64,000 nt of DNA from Thermomicrobiales bacterium (GCA_019637585.1 JAHBVL010000003.1:277827-341826), one strand, 5' to 3'; positions 52,925 to 62,631 are shown, numbered from the stretch's first letter. Translations and numbers: made by a program. Notes: generated from the letters alone by a model not told the origin.

Positions 52925-53473
52925 CTATGGCTTTCGATATGGATTCTCGGGATCGTCGGCCCATTTCGCGGGATTGCCGGCTATGTATGTCCGAATCTCC
53001 GACAATGCGCGTTCATTGCGAATGATGTGCTCGTAGTAGTTCTGCTGCCAAACTGGCGCTCCAGGAGTACCGCGCGATCTATTGATGTTTCGGGTCGACG
53101 CAGATTTGAATGACCCGACAATGGCGCCCAGTGAGCCGGACCTGGGATTTCTCCGGTGCATCTGAGGAGCATCATCAACCTGGACACCAAGACGCGCGAT
53201 GCCGTCTTCATCAGTGAGGATCGACACAATTCCATGGAGATGGTTTGGCATGATGATGCATTCATCTACGCTCACACCTCCATGATGCTGCGGAATATCG
53301 TGCCAGGCCGACTCCACAATCTCTCCAAATGGCGACAGGATCATTTCGGCGGCACGGACTGAACCGAAAAGCGGCTCTCGTCGCACGGTGCAAATGGTCA
53401 CGAAGTAGTTGCCAGGCAGACGGTAGTCGAATTCGGGCAATCGAATCGACTTGCGAGCGCGCAAGTTGGACAT
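52925..53473 (-). CDS. REP-associated tyrosine transposase (TnpA-REP, RAYT)
   Basis: A 182-residue single-strand endonuclease of the IS200/IS605-like Y1 family. It has the opening LPEFDYRLPGNYFVTICTVRREPLFG, the HUH pair in IMPNHLHGIV (His78, His80), GAIVGSFKSASTRNIN, and the catalytic tyrosine in VWQQNYYEHIIRNERAL near 147. RAYTs are single-copy, lack inverted ends, and cut at GTAG-tagged REP hairpins. Six such units flank the gene. The ATG at 53473 is chosen; the frame runs on upstream only through repeat sequence. Confidence 0.92.
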   Translation of the reverse strand: MSNLRARKSIRLPEFDYRLPGNYFVTICTVRREPLFGSVRAAEMILSPFGEIVESAWHDIPQHHGGVSVDECIIMPNHLHGIVSILTDEDGIARLGVQVDDAPQMHRRNPRSGSLGAIVGSFKSASTRNINRSRGTPGAPVWQQNYYEHIIRNERALSEIRTYIAGNPAKWADDPENPYRKP

Positions 53474-53513
53474 TGCAGCAAGTCCAGCATCAAGAGAGTG
53501 TCGGCCGCCCAGT

Positions 53514-53843
53514 GTAACGGCAATGCCGGCGTTGACCAAACCACACCGCCGGCGACTGACGTGCGAGGCAGGCCTCGCCGCTACACAGAACCCCGTATCG
53601 TCACAGATGTAGCGGCAACGCAGGCGTTGCCACCGCCACCCCGGCAACCGACGGGCGAGGCAGGCCTCGCCGCCACATGGAACCCCGTATCGCCACGGGT
53701 GTAGCGGCAAGGCCTGCCTTGCCAATCGCAACCCCAGCGACCGACGAGCGAGGCCCCTGGTATCGTGACAGGTGTAGCGGCAAGGCCTGCCTTGCCAAAC
53801 CTCAACCACCGCGACCGACGGGCGAGGCAGGCCTCGTCGCTAC
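53514..53843. repeat. REP-like units (family D) on the 5' side of the transposase gene
   Basis: Four units at 53514-53584, 53609-53676, 53701-53757 (cut short) and 53773-53843, each with the GTAGCGGCAA head (GTAA in the first) and a GCCTCGCC-type closing hairpin. The first lies 41 bp before the transposase start and may contain its promoter. Conserved centres include CCACCGCGACCGACGGGCGA. The third has lost its closing arm. Confidence 0.88.
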
Positions 53844-53862
53844 ACGCGACAAATGCGTTGTA

Positions 53863-54996
53863 TCAGACCGCCGATAACGCCTGATCGAGGTCCCGCCAGA
53901 GATCATCGATGTCCTCCAGACCCACGGACAACCGCAACAGCTCGCCCGGCGCGGATTCTCCTGCCCAGCGGGCCCGCCGCTCGAGGAGCGACTCGACGCC
54001 CCCCAGGCTGGTTGCCGGAACCCAAAGCTCGCAGCGCTCGACCACAGCCTGCGCCCGCTCCGCGCCCCCTGCGACCAGGATCGAGAGCATGCCCCCGAAT
54101 CCGTCCCTCATTTGCGTTTTGGCGACCTCATGACCAGGGTGACCAGGCAGGCCGGGATAGAAGACCTGCGACACCGACGGATGCCCGCTCAACCGTTCGG
54201 CCAGCTCCAGCGCCGCCGCCGCCTGATGGCGCACGCGCAGCGGCAATGTCTGCAACCCTCGCCGCGCCAGCCAGATGGAGAATCCGTCACCCTGCGTTCC
54301 CGATTCGTTGCGCCGGGCTCGCAGTCGTGCTGCCGCACCCGGGTCGGCGGTGATGACGGCGCCCAGCAGGAGATCCGAATGCCCCCCGATGTACTTGGTC
54401 AGGCTATGCATCGATCCGGTCGCGCCGAAAGCGATCGGATGCTGGAGAATCGGCGTGGCAAAGGTGTTGTCCACATACCATGGCACGCCAGCTCGGGCGG
54501 CCAGCTTGCCGATCTCCGCCAGATTGGCCACCGCGAGCAACGGGTTCGTTGGCGTTTCCGCCCACAACAACGAAGCGCCATCGAGCGCCTGTTCCACCGC
54601 GCCGAGATCAGTCTGGTCGACTAGCCGAACCTCAACGCCAAGTTTGGGAAGTTCCTTTGCGGCTCGTACCCGAATGCCGTAGTAGGCGTCCCAGGGCATG
54701 ACCAGCGCTGTGCCAGGAGCTGCTTCGGCGAGAACGGCATTCGCTGCGGCGATACCCGCGTTGAAGACGACGCAGTCATCCCCTCCTTCGATCGCCGCCA
54801 GTACCGGCTCGAGTTGCTCGTTCGCCGGATTTCCGCCCCTCCCGTAGCTGTATTCGCCGGGGGCCGGCACACTGGGGTGAACGAAGGTCGAGGAAAGGTG
54901 AATCGGCGGAGTGACCTCCTGCCCAAAGGCGTGGCGCCCAGTGCCTCGCACTGCAATCGTTGTCTCCGCCAGCATCGTCCGCCCGTCCTCACCCAT
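53863..54996 (-). CDS. Cystathionine gamma-synthase/lyase-type PLP enzyme
   Basis: A 377-residue enzyme of the Cys/Met-metabolism PLP family. It shows TPPIHLSSTFVHP, YSYGRGGNPANEQLEPVLAAIEGG, VDNTFATPILQHPIAFGATGSMHSLTKYIGGHSDLLLG (PLP lysine near 200), and a TSLGGVESLLERRA end. The family includes cystathionine gamma-synthase, beta-lyase, gamma-lyase and methionine gamma-lyase; the sequence alone does not choose. It stands apart from metX-metY and has no SAM riboswitch. Confidence 0.85.
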   Translation of the reverse strand: MGEDGRTMLAETTIAVRGTGRHAFGQEVTPPIHLSSTFVHPSVPAPGEYSYGRGGNPANEQLEPVLAAIEGGDDCVVFNAGIAAANAVLAEAAPGTALVMPWDAYYGIRVRAAKELPKLGVEVRLVDQTDLGAVEQALDGASLLWAETPTNPLLAVANLAEIGKLAARAGVPWYVDNTFATPILQHPIAFGATGSMHSLTKYIGGHSDLLLGAVITADPGAAARLRARRNESGTQGDGFSIWLARRGLQTLPLRVRHQAAAALELAERLSGHPSVSQVFYPGLPGHPGHEVAKTQMRDGFGGMLSILVAGGAERAQAVVERCELWVPATSLGGVESLLERRARWAGESAPGELLRLSVGLEDIDDLWRDLDQALSAV

Positions 54997-55110
54997 CTCT
55001 CAACCTTCCCTGCGACACATCCGATATCGCTCCAATAGTAGCTGGTGGCAGCGTCAACCCGGATGACGTGGGGTGGCGCCAGCGAGCGCACAACAACCAC
55101 GCCCATGGCC

Positions 55111-55150
55111 AGACGGCTAGTCGGCAAGACGGCGAGACGGTAAGAAGAAA
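55111..55150. repeat. Octad array, AGACGG type
   Basis: Units AGACGGCT, AGTCGGCA, AGACGGCG, AGACGGTA and AGAAGAAA keep an 8-nt phase and lead directly into the hairpin at 55151. They are the same family as the octads at 13882, in the opposite orientation. A further octad-like run (CCGCCTCT, CTGCCTCT, CGCCTTTC) at 55231-55259 ends in the stop codon of the next gene. Confidence 0.75.
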
Positions 55151-55180
55151 ACGAGCCTGGGCATTCGTGCCCAGGCTCGT
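55151..55180 (-). terminator. Intrinsic terminator of the ABC ATPase gene
   Basis: A perfect 13-bp stem, ACGAGCCTGGGCA paired with TGCCCAGGCTCGT, with a 4-nt loop. On the minus strand it is followed by TTTCTTCTTACC, so it would end transcription of the ATPase gene. Confidence 0.8.
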
Positions 55181-55257
55181 TCATTTCAAATCACTGTCGC
55201 GGCGGTCCGAATGATGCGCCCGGATTCTTTCCGCCTCTCTGCCTCTCGCCTTTCCGC

Positions 55258-56367
55258 CTAATAAACTCCGTATTCCGTCTCCGGATCGAAGAAGTGCAGC
55301 TTCTCCGGCGCCGCCGTGACATCCAGCGTCAGGCCGCGCTGCAAACGCGCATCCGGCGCCATGCGGGCGGTGATGGTGTTGCCGTCCTGCAGGGTCAGGT
55401 AGACGAAGATCTCATTGCCAAGGAGCTCGACGACGTCGACCGTCACCGGCAGCTTCGAATCAGCGGCCGCGATGCCGTTGGCCTGATTCCAGTCGATGAT
55501 GTGCTCCGGGCGGACGCCAAGAATGACCTTGTTGCCGATGAACCGCTCCAGCGACGCCGCTTTGAAGTCGGGCACTTCGAGATTCACGCCAGGAGCAACG
55601 GCGTAGAGCTTGCCATTTCTTCGCTCGATGGTCACATCGAGGAAGTTCATCGACGGCGAACCGATGAAACCGGCCACAAACTTGTTGGCAGGCACGTCGT
55701 ACAACCGCTGCGGCGTATCGAGCTGCTGGAGCACGCCGAGGCTCATGACGGCAATGCGGTCGCCCATGGTCATGGCTTCGACCTGGTCGTGGGTCACGTA
55801 GATCGTGGTCGTGCTGACCCGCTCGTGCAGTTTGATCAGCTCGGCTCGCGTCTGGACGCGCAACTTGGCGTCGAGGTTGGAGAGAGGCTCATCCATCAGG
55901 AAGACATCGGCGTTGCGGACGATCGCCCGCCCCAGAGCGACGCGCTGCCGCTGTCCGCCGGAAAGCGCTTTCGGTTTGCGGTCGAGCAATGGCTCGATAT
56001 CGAGCGTCCGGGCGGCTTCCCGCACGCGGCGGTCCCGCTCCTGCTTGTTGACCTTCCGCAGCTTGAGTGGATAGGCCAGATTGTCGTAAACGGTCATGTG
56101 GGGATAGAGCGCGTAGCTCTGGAAAACCATCGCCACATCCCGGTCTTTGGGAGGGAGATCGTTGACAACGCGGTCGCCGATGATGATGCGGCCCTCGCTG
56201 ATCTCTTCGAGACCGGCGACCATGCGCATCGCGGTCGATTTTCCGCAACCGGACGGACCAACCAGCACCAGGAACTCCTGATCCAGGACCTCCATGTTCA
56301 GCTGGTACACGGCGATGACACCGCCGGCATATCGCTTGGTCACATTGTCGAAAATCACTCGCGCCAT
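55258..56367 (-). CDS. Carbohydrate ABC transporter ATPase (UgpC/MsmK family)
   Basis: A 369-residue ATPase. Walker A is GPSGCGKSTAMRM near 40, followed by a Q-loop (VFQSYALYPHMTV), signature LSGGQRQRVALGRA and Walker B FLMDEPLSNLDAKLR. The C-terminal 130 residues are the MalK-type regulatory (TOBE) domain (LGVRPEHIIDW). It is monocistronic with its own terminator and no permease beside it. It could be the shared ATPase for the GH127-linked importer and other CUT1 systems. The ATG at 56367 has GGGAGG upstream. Confidence 0.92.
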   Translation of the reverse strand: MARVIFDNVTKRYAGGVIAVYQLNMEVLDQEFLVLVGPSGCGKSTAMRMVAGLEEISEGRIIIGDRVVNDLPPKDRDVAMVFQSYALYPHMTVYDNLAYPLKLRKVNKQERDRRVREAARTLDIEPLLDRKPKALSGGQRQRVALGRAIVRNADVFLMDEPLSNLDAKLRVQTRAELIKLHERVSTTTIYVTHDQVEAMTMGDRIAVMSLGVLQQLDTPQRLYDVPANKFVAGFIGSPSMNFLDVTIERRNGKLYAVAPGVNLEVPDFKAASLERFIGNKVILGVRPEHIIDWNQANGIAAADSKLPVTVDVVELLGNEIFVYLTLQDGNTITARMAPDARLQRGLTLDVTAAPEKLHFFDPETEYGVY

Positions 56368-56573
56368 GGAATGCCGCCTCCCTGGAATACAGGACGGGAG
56401 AACCATTCCCGCCCGGAAACGCCCTATGCCAAATCCGGTAGCAACTGGCTACCTGGACCGCGCGTCGCGGCGTCTTACAACGTGCATGCGGAGTGTTGGT
56501 CAAATCCAGATGGATGTCAAGCCAGCACGGCAGGAAGATCCCGTGGCAGGAGACCTTCAGGGAAGCGGGATCG

Positions 56574-57293
56574 CTAACCCATCGACCGCAGCGCGAAGAG
56601 CGACCATCCCGACGGGTCGAGGCGCATCCTCGCCGACCGGGTCGGGCGAACCTGTGGCTGCATGCGATGGAGCTGCCGGCGAGCCCGGTTGGTCAGACTG
56701 TCTTCGATTTCGCGCCGGATCTCGGGATCGGCAAAGAGCTTCGACAACTCGGTCATCGCCACGGGCCGGTAGAGCGCTTCGGCGATCGGCCGGTAGGGAA
56801 ACCGCTCCGTGACCCCGGCATCGGCCCCCTGGAACTCGTAGAGCCAATCGCCCACCGATACCAGAGCCGCACCCCAGGCATACGCCGCCGGATCACTGAC
56901 CTGCTGGAGCCGCCGAAAGGTCTCCGTGCCGGCTGCGACGCAGTCGGCGGCAACGCCCCGCAGTTGCTCCACGAGCAACAGCGACCGCGCCGGCAGATCG
57001 GCGTCACGCCCGTCGTACTGATCGAGAACATGCAGATAGGCCTGGATCGCCATCGCCCACAACTGGGGGTGTGAGTAGCCACCGGCAGTCAGCGCAAAGA
57101 GGGACTCGATCTTTTCGTCCCACTGTCTCGAAGAACGGAGAATCGCTTTCGCCCAACCAACCGCGATCTCTGGCCGGGGAGCGCCGCGCCCTTCAGAAGC
57201 GAATGAGAACGACTGGATCGCAGCGTCCCATTCCTCCTGCTGGAGCAGCGTCATACCGCGGTGGAAGTAATAGCTCTCCGTCAACGATGACAT
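56574..57293 (-). CDS. Unknown protein with a TPR-like N-terminus
   Basis: A 239-residue protein that I do not recognise. The first part (YYFHRGMTLLQQEEWDAAIQSFSFASEGRG, then a helix pair) looks like a tetratricopeptide repeat. The rest is predicted helical with no membrane segment, ending in a basic tail (RARRQLHRMQPQVRPTRSARMRL). The ATG at 57293 is preceded by GAGGGGCGGGC. It could be a scaffold protein, but nothing shows its partner. Confidence 0.6.
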   Translation of the reverse strand: MSSLTESYYFHRGMTLLQQEEWDAAIQSFSFASEGRGAPRPEIAVGWAKAILRSSRQWDEKIESLFALTAGGYSHPQLWAMAIQAYLHVLDQYDGRDADLPARSLLLVEQLRGVAADCVAAGTETFRRLQQVSDPAAYAWGAALVSVGDWLYEFQGADAGVTERFPYRPIAEALYRPVAMTELSKLFADPEIRREIEDSLTNRARRQLHRMQPQVRPTRSARMRLDPSGWSLFALRSMG

Positions 57294-57659
57294 GCCCGCC
57301 CCTCTCATTTCCCGAGGCGTTGTTCACAACCAGCCCCGGGATTCGTCGAATCGCCTGTCATCAGGGTGACGGCAACTCCGCCGCGTGTCTGTGTCCTGCG
57401 ACACACTGACCACGGCACTCACCGACAAAGAGAGGCGCTCGACGTTACTCCATGCCACGCTATTCTGAGGCACCGCATCGCAAGCGACAAGACGATTCCA
57501 TTCCGGATTTTCCGGAAAAATTGATCCAACCTCGGGATATTCAGGCTTTCTGGGCGAAGAATCTGGTTGCAACGTCCTCATTCTCACGCCAATCGTCGTC
57601 TCAACGACGTTTGTGACCCTCCCGCAGAGCGCCGGAGATGCGGGGTGTGGCCGGAGCGC
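57294..57659. other. Spacer between the TPR-like gene and the LuxR-type gene
   Basis: About 366 bp with only weak short frames. An 87-codon minus-strand frame (57324-57587) has no ribosome site or motif. No repeat of the families seen elsewhere is present. Confidence 0.4.
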
Positions 57660-60110
57660 TCACCGCGATCTGCCAACAAGACCTCGCTCGACTGCGGCAG
57701 GCACGATTTCCTCCCAGGTCTGCACGCCGAGCCGCTCGGAAATGCGCTCCAGAATCTCGTACGTAGCACTCACAGATCGTCCACGTCGTTTGGCGATACC
57801 GGCCGGATCCAGTCCTCTGGCCAAATCCTGGACGATCAACATCTGCCGATTCGTCAGGCGCACCGGCGATTCCTCGCTCTCCGGCGCCGCTCCGAACGCC
57901 TCGATCGTCACCTCAACGACTTCCTCGGGTTCGGACTCCCCGATGGCGAAATGCCGGTCGTAGTTCGATGCACCCATGCGGCTTCGCAGCTGCTCGGAGA
58001 TTTCGGTGTGCGTCAGAAAGTCGGCCGGCAACAACGATCCCCCCACCCGCTGCATCAACGTCGCGGCGGCTCCGAACATCGTTGCCGCTTCGACGAGCTC
58101 CCCCCGTTGCACGCGAATGCACGCCAAACCGGAAAGTGCGCCACCCGCACTCCAGGCATCGCCCTGCGACCAGGTCATCTGCAGCGCGCCGACCATCATC
58201 GCGATCGCTTCGGGGAGGAGCGATTCATCATCCGCCGCCATCTCACGCAAGGTCTCACCGGCGAAGTATCTGGTGATCGCCGAACCCCAGGCGTAGTTCG
58301 CCTCAGCGGCGATCGCCCCTGCCTCCTCGAACAGATCGAGCGCCTGCTGCATGTCGCCCAGCAGACGAGCCACGATTCCATAGATCGCCCGCACACCCAC
58401 CATTCCGTGCGCAACATTCCACTCGGTGAAGGCTGCTTCGGCAAGGTCGACGTGATGCAGGATGCGCAGATAGTCGGGTTCCGGCTGACGGTAGAGGACC
58501 AACGCGCGCACGAGATTGGCCAGCCCAGCGCTATAAGTGAGCCCGGAGCGTTCCATTGCGGCCAGCACGACATCGACCACCTCGTCCGCCCGGGTGTCGT
58601 CATTCTGAATCCAACAGAGAAAGGCCAGAGCAGGAAGCTCGGCCGCCTGCAACCAGGCATGCTCGGGCGGCAAGCCCACCCCGAACTCCAGCCAGCGTCT
58701 CCCTTCGGTCACCAACCCCCGCGTCTGCCAGACGATCCAGACCGGTCCCGCTATGCGCACGATCAGCGGCCAGCCCGCTTCCCCCTGCTCCTCGCACCAA
58801 TGGAGCGCGGCCCTCACACTCGGCATGGCCGCCATCACCCGCTCGACCCCCCAACGCGGCTCCTCGACGCTCCACATGTAGTTGCTCGATACCTCGGCAA
58901 AGGCCATTGTCGTCAACGCGTGGGCCTGGCGGGCTCCCTGGAGCTCCCCCAATCTTTCGAGTTCGGCAATCCCGAAGGCGCGAATGGTCTCCAGCACCCC
59001 GAAGCAGAGCACCCCTTCGATGTCCTCGGCGGGGAGCACGAGGTGATGATCGACCAGCGCTGCAATCGTCCGCGCGCAGTCGATCTCCAGAGCGGGCAGC
59101 GCGTTCCACAGATCGGGTACGAACTGATCGTACGGAAGGGGCCGGTCATCCCAGACATCCTGCCCCGACCATCCCCAGATAGCGTCATAGCCAGCCGACC
59201 AAGTCACCGGTTCACCCGGCTGGGAACCGCGCGCGATGCCTTCGGCGAGATCCCGACTGAACCCGCCGGGGAAGAGGGCGAGCCGCCGAAAAAGGTCCCG
59301 ATCCGCCTCGTCGAGGAGCTCGTAGCTCCAACGGATCGCGTCATCCAGCGATCGATGCCGCTCCTCCCGCCCAGCTCTTCGATCCTCGAGAGCGGCGACA
59401 TGACGATCCAGCATCTCGCGCGGCGACAGCACATCGGACCAGCTCGCGACGAGCTCGATCGCCAGCGGGAGACCGTCGTACATCGCACAGAGAGTGGCAA
59501 TGCGTTCGGCGTCTCCATCGTGCAACACGAAGCGTGGATTGCTGCCCATTGCCCGGTCGAGAAAGAGCCGCACCGCCTCCAGGTCCAGCGGATCCGACTC
59601 GCTCTGCTGTCTGCTTGTCTGGAGTGGACTCAGTTCGATGACCGTCTCTTCGGCCAGCCCGACCGCCAGTCGAGAGGTCGCGATGATCTGCGTACCAGGA
59701 GCCTGGTCGAGAACCCACCGAACGGTGGCTCGGGCCATGCCGATCAGATGCTCCAGGTTATCGAGCAGGACCAGATGAGGACGGTCGCGCAGCGCGTCGA
59801 CGATGCGGGCGCGGAGATGCTCCTCGTGATCGACGATCTCCAGCGCCTGCGCGATGGCGCGGACGATCTCTTCCTCGCGCTGGGTTGCGGCCAGCGACGC
59901 GATCGCTACCGGCAGGCCCGACCACTCCTCGGCGTCGCGCAAAACCTCCAGAGCGAGCCGCGTTTTGCCGACCCCGCCCGGACCAAGGAGGGTGACAAGC
60001 GGGCGCCGTCCCGCAGACACCAGCCGCCGCAGCCAGATAATCTCCTCGCTCCGTCCAACAAACGAGTCGGTCGGAAACGTTGGCAAAGCGCCCTCGTTGG
60101 ACGACGTCAT
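57660..60110 (-). CDS. Large ATP-dependent LuxR-family regulator (NB-ARC/AAA plus C-terminal HTH)
   Basis: An 816-residue signal-integrating regulator of the STAND type. The nucleotide-binding part has FVGRSEEIIWLRRLV, Walker A LLGPGGVGKTRLALEV near 45, and Walker B PHLVLLDNLEHLIG near 115. A long helical repeat region follows, and a C-terminal LuxR HTH (LTNRQMLIVQDLARGLDPAGIAKRRGRSVSATYEILERISERLGV) ends the protein. The trigger and targets are unknown. The ATG at 60110 (MTSSNEGALP) is preferred over one at 60125. The plus strand of this gene is also open for 869 codons by codon-bias mirroring. Confidence 0.87.
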   Translation of the reverse strand: MTSSNEGALPTFPTDSFVGRSEEIIWLRRLVSAGRRPLVTLLGPGGVGKTRLALEVLRDAEEWSGLPVAIASLAATQREEEIVRAIAQALEIVDHEEHLRARIVDALRDRPHLVLLDNLEHLIGMARATVRWVLDQAPGTQIIATSRLAVGLAEETVIELSPLQTSRQQSESDPLDLEAVRLFLDRAMGSNPRFVLHDGDAERIATLCAMYDGLPLAIELVASWSDVLSPREMLDRHVAALEDRRAGREERHRSLDDAIRWSYELLDEADRDLFRRLALFPGGFSRDLAEGIARGSQPGEPVTWSAGYDAIWGWSGQDVWDDRPLPYDQFVPDLWNALPALEIDCARTIAALVDHHLVLPAEDIEGVLCFGVLETIRAFGIAELERLGELQGARQAHALTTMAFAEVSSNYMWSVEEPRWGVERVMAAMPSVRAALHWCEEQGEAGWPLIVRIAGPVWIVWQTRGLVTEGRRWLEFGVGLPPEHAWLQAAELPALAFLCWIQNDDTRADEVVDVVLAAMERSGLTYSAGLANLVRALVLYRQPEPDYLRILHHVDLAEAAFTEWNVAHGMVGVRAIYGIVARLLGDMQQALDLFEEAGAIAAEANYAWGSAITRYFAGETLREMAADDESLLPEAIAMMVGALQMTWSQGDAWSAGGALSGLACIRVQRGELVEAATMFGAAATLMQRVGGSLLPADFLTHTEISEQLRSRMGASNYDRHFAIGESEPEEVVEVTIEAFGAAPESEESPVRLTNRQMLIVQDLARGLDPAGIAKRRGRSVSATYEILERISERLGVQTWEEIVPAAVERGLVGRSR

Positions 60111-60415
60111 GTTGTGCCTGGTCATCCTGCTCCTGACCGGGAGGCCGTCATCTGTCGACCGCTACGCAATCGATGACGAACATCTCTCCGCTGCACGACC
60201 TGCTGTGGTGGAGCCACATCATTCGGTTCTTCATGGAAATCCCCTCAGTGACGTATCTTCCCTGCAACACACACCATTGGCAAGTGGTATCACTTGCATC
60301 ACTGACCCCTTCCTCCACATCGTGGGCCCCGCCCGCGCCTCTCTCGTCGCCTGAGAACCGACTATGATTGGTAGAGATTTCGACTGGCGTGCGGACCGAA
60401 GGAGCCACGCTGAAA

Positions 60416-61432
60416 ATGGCAGTTCAGACCGGCGCAAAGCGCATTGTTTCGTTTGGAGAGGCGATGATTCGTCTCACTCCGCCACGTCACGAACGCATCG
60501 AACGGAGCACATTCCTCGATCTGAGTCCCGGCGGCGCCGAACTGAACACTGCCGTGACCGTCGCCGCATTGGGTCATGTGGCGGAATGGGTCTCGGTTCT
60601 CCCGGACAACCCGCTTGGACACTATCTCGGCCGGCAGGCTCGCGCCCATGCCGCCGGTACGTCCCACGTTCAGTGGGTCACTGAAGATCAGGGCCGGATG
60701 GGTCTCTACTTTCTGGAGGAGGGAACCGACCCTCGCCCTTCAGCCGTCGTCTACGACCGGAAGCAATCGGCGTTCGCCAATCTCACACCCGGCCAGATCG
60801 ACTGGGCATCCATTTTTCGCGACACCGACGCGTTTCATATCTGCGGCATCACCCCCGCAGTCAGCCCGGCGGCCAAAGAGGAATCGATGCTGGCCATTCA
60901 GGCAGCCAAGGCAGCCGGCGCAACCGTGTTTTTTGATCTGAACTACCGGAGCAAACTCTGGACCGAACGAGAAGCCCGGGCCGCGTTCCACGAAATCGCT
61001 CCCCACGTCGACGTTCTCTTCGCCTCGAAATCGGATCTCGGCACCTTTTTCGACCTGGAGGGCGACCGCCCAACCGTCATGGAAACCGCCCGCACCAAGC
61101 TCGGGGTGGCGGTCTGCGTGACCACACGGAAGAAATCGCGGGCCAGCCGCTCCATCGCGCTCAGCGCTCAGGCGATGGGTCCCCCCGGCGAGGTCGTGGA
61201 GGCAGACTGGAAATCGGTGGAGATCGTCGACCGCCTTGGCGGCGGCGACGCCTTCGCCGGCGGTTTCATCACCGGCTACCTGGAGGACCCGGAGGATCTG
61301 CAGAAAGCGCTGACCCTCGGCGTCGCGGCGTCGGCACTCAAACACACGATGCCCGGAGACTTCCTCTGCGCCAGCCGGGCTGAGATCATCGCCGCTGCCG
61401 GTGAGACTGCCGGGGGCGTGCTGCAACGCTGA
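60416..61432 (+). CDS. PfkB-family carbohydrate kinase
   Basis: A 338-residue ribokinase-fold kinase, similar to 2-keto-3-deoxygluconate kinases. It shows IVSFGEAMIRLTPP, LSPGGAELNTAVTVAALG near 40, VFFDLNYRSKLW near 175, and the catalytic DRLGGGDAFAGGFITGYL near 285 with the base Asp. The ATG at 60416 is preferred; the upstream frame to 60368 is weak. It overlaps the acetyltransferase gene by a base (TGATG). The sugar is not determined. Confidence 0.87.
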   Translation: MAVQTGAKRIVSFGEAMIRLTPPRHERIERSTFLDLSPGGAELNTAVTVAALGHVAEWVSVLPDNPLGHYLGRQARAHAAGTSHVQWVTEDQGRMGLYFLEEGTDPRPSAVVYDRKQSAFANLTPGQIDWASIFRDTDAFHICGITPAVSPAAKEESMLAIQAAKAAGATVFFDLNYRSKLWTEREARAAFHEIAPHVDVLFASKSDLGTFFDLEGDRPTVMETARTKLGVAVCVTTRKKSRASRSIALSAQAMGPPGEVVEADWKSVEIVDRLGGGDAFAGGFITGYLEDPEDLQKALTLGVAASALKHTMPGDFLCASRAEIIAAAGETAGGVLQR

Positions 61433-61869
61433 TGCCCGCGGTCGAGCTGCGGCCGATCACCGTAGCGAACTGGGAGGAAGCGGCTCGCCTGGAGGTTGAC
61501 CCCTCCCAGGCCGACTTCATCGAATCGAATCTCTGGTCGATCGCCGAATTGCAGTTCTATCCCAGCCTCAGCGGCTACGCCATCTACGCTCGCCGGACGA
61601 TGGTCGGTTTCCTGGTGTGGGGACTCAGCCCGGACGACAACCGCCCCTGGCTCTACCGGTTCATGATCGACCGCACGCACCAGAAACAGGGATATGGTCG
61701 CGCCGCGCTTCTCGTCTTGATCGCCGATCTGCGCAAGCAAGGCGTCCCCGAGCTCAATGTCGGATATCACCGCGACAACACCGTCGCGGCCCATCTCTAC
61801 GAGTCAGTCGGATTCGTTCCCCAGGGTCTGGCGCCATGGGGCGAGCTGATGGCCCGCCTCGATCTTTGA
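61432..61869 (+). CDS. GNAT-family N-acetyltransferase
   Basis: A 145-residue acetyltransferase. The acetyl-CoA loop is RTHQKQGYGRAALLVLIADLRKQGVPELNVGYHRDNTVAAHLYESVGFVPQG (QGYGRA near 85), typical of the family. It starts on the stop of the kinase gene, so the two are translationally coupled. Its substrate is unknown; spermidine-like acetyltransferases share this pattern. Confidence 0.85.
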   Translation: MPAVELRPITVANWEEAARLEVDPSQADFIESNLWSIAELQFYPSLSGYAIYARRTMVGFLVWGLSPDDNRPWLYRFMIDRTHQKQGYGRAALLVLIADLRKQGVPELNVGYHRDNTVAAHLYESVGFVPQGLAPWGELMARLDL

Positions 61870-61895
61870 CTTGCGCCGAATTCCCCCGTGGTCGC

Positions 61896-62318
61896 CTAGA
61901 TATCGTCGGGCTCTACGCGAGAGATACCTTCGATACTGCGAATCCCCTGGTCGAACGAAAGAAACTGCGTCAACCCGTAGCGCTTTGCGTAAACGACATG
62001 ATAACTGTCCGGAAACGACAGGCGCTGCGTGTTTGCCCAAAGCGGAAAGACGTCGTGGAAAATCGCCTTCCCTGGCAAGACCACATGCGGCTGGTCGATG
62101 AACGGCAAGACAAGGCCCGATGTCACGACTCGTGGCACAGCGTACGTTTTGGACATCGTGAAAACGGTTTCGAAGATGACAGACTCACTGATTCGCACAG
62201 TCACAGCACCCGACTCAATACGGGCGATCAAACGAGACGCGGACGGAGAGTGCTCCTCATGATCTGACAGAAAATGGCGAAGCAAGATGTTGGCGTCCAG
62301 AAACGCGGTGGGGATCAC
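61896..62318 (-). CDS. PIN-domain toxin, VapC-like
   Basis: A 140-residue ribonuclease toxin. The acidic residues of the PIN fold are in FLDANILLRHFL (Asp8), ISESVIFETVFTMSK, and LSFPDSYHVVYAKRYGLTQFLSFDQGI. Its ATG overlaps the stop of the AbrB-like antitoxin by four bases, the usual vapBC order. Confidence 0.85.
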   Translation of the reverse strand: MIPTAFLDANILLRHFLSDHEEHSPSASRLIARIESGAVTVRISESVIFETVFTMSKTYAVPRVVTSGLVLPFIDQPHVVLPGKAIFHDVFPLWANTQRLSFPDSYHVVYAKRYGLTQFLSFDQGIRSIEGISRVEPDDI

Positions 62319-62599
62319 CGATTCTCATCTGCCTGGCGCAAGATCGCCTCCTGTTCGTCCGCTACGGCTTGCATATAGAGCTCTCGCTCCTGCCGGGGCG
62401 TGAGCGGCGGGTCCAGGCGATACGCCGCAAGGATGCCTGCCGTGCGCTCCGCCCATGATTGATGCTTACGCACGACAACCGAATCCTCGTTCTGCTCGAC
62501 ATCCAACCGGTCGCCTGGCTCGAAGCCAAGCGCCTGCCGAAACTCGATTGGAATCGTCACCTGTCCCTTGCTGGTAATTTTGGTGGTCTTTGTTGTCAT
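62315..62599 (-). CDS. AbrB/MazE-fold antitoxin, VapB-like
   Basis: A 94-residue antitoxin. The DNA-binding swapped-hairpin motif is KITSKGQVTIPIEFRQALGFEPGDRLDVEQNEDSVVVRKH, and an acidic helical tail follows. It would neutralise the PIN toxin downstream and repress its own promoter. The start at 62599 is chosen over 62647 because the domain begins there. Confidence 0.87.
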   Translation of the reverse strand: MTTKTTKITSKGQVTIPIEFRQALGFEPGDRLDVEQNEDSVVVRKHQSWAERTAGILAAYRLDPPLTPRQERELYMQAVADEQEAILRQADENR

Positions 62600-62631
62600 C
62601 TGGATGCCCCTTGGGTCGTGAGGAGGAAGCT

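Noticed and set aside
52925-53809. 294-residue version of the REP transposase
   Set aside because: The extra 112 residues are translated REP repeat sequence (repeated LARQALPL and GEACLARR). The family start is the ATG at 53473.
57324-57587. 87-codon minus-strand frame between the TPR-like gene and the LuxR-type gene
   Set aside because: No ribosome site, no motif and weak codon bias.
57567-60176. 869-codon open frame on the plus strand
   Set aside because: It is the mirror of the LuxR-type regulator. High GC at codon position 3 removes stops from the opposite strand. The predicted protein is Arg/His/Pro rich and has no motif.
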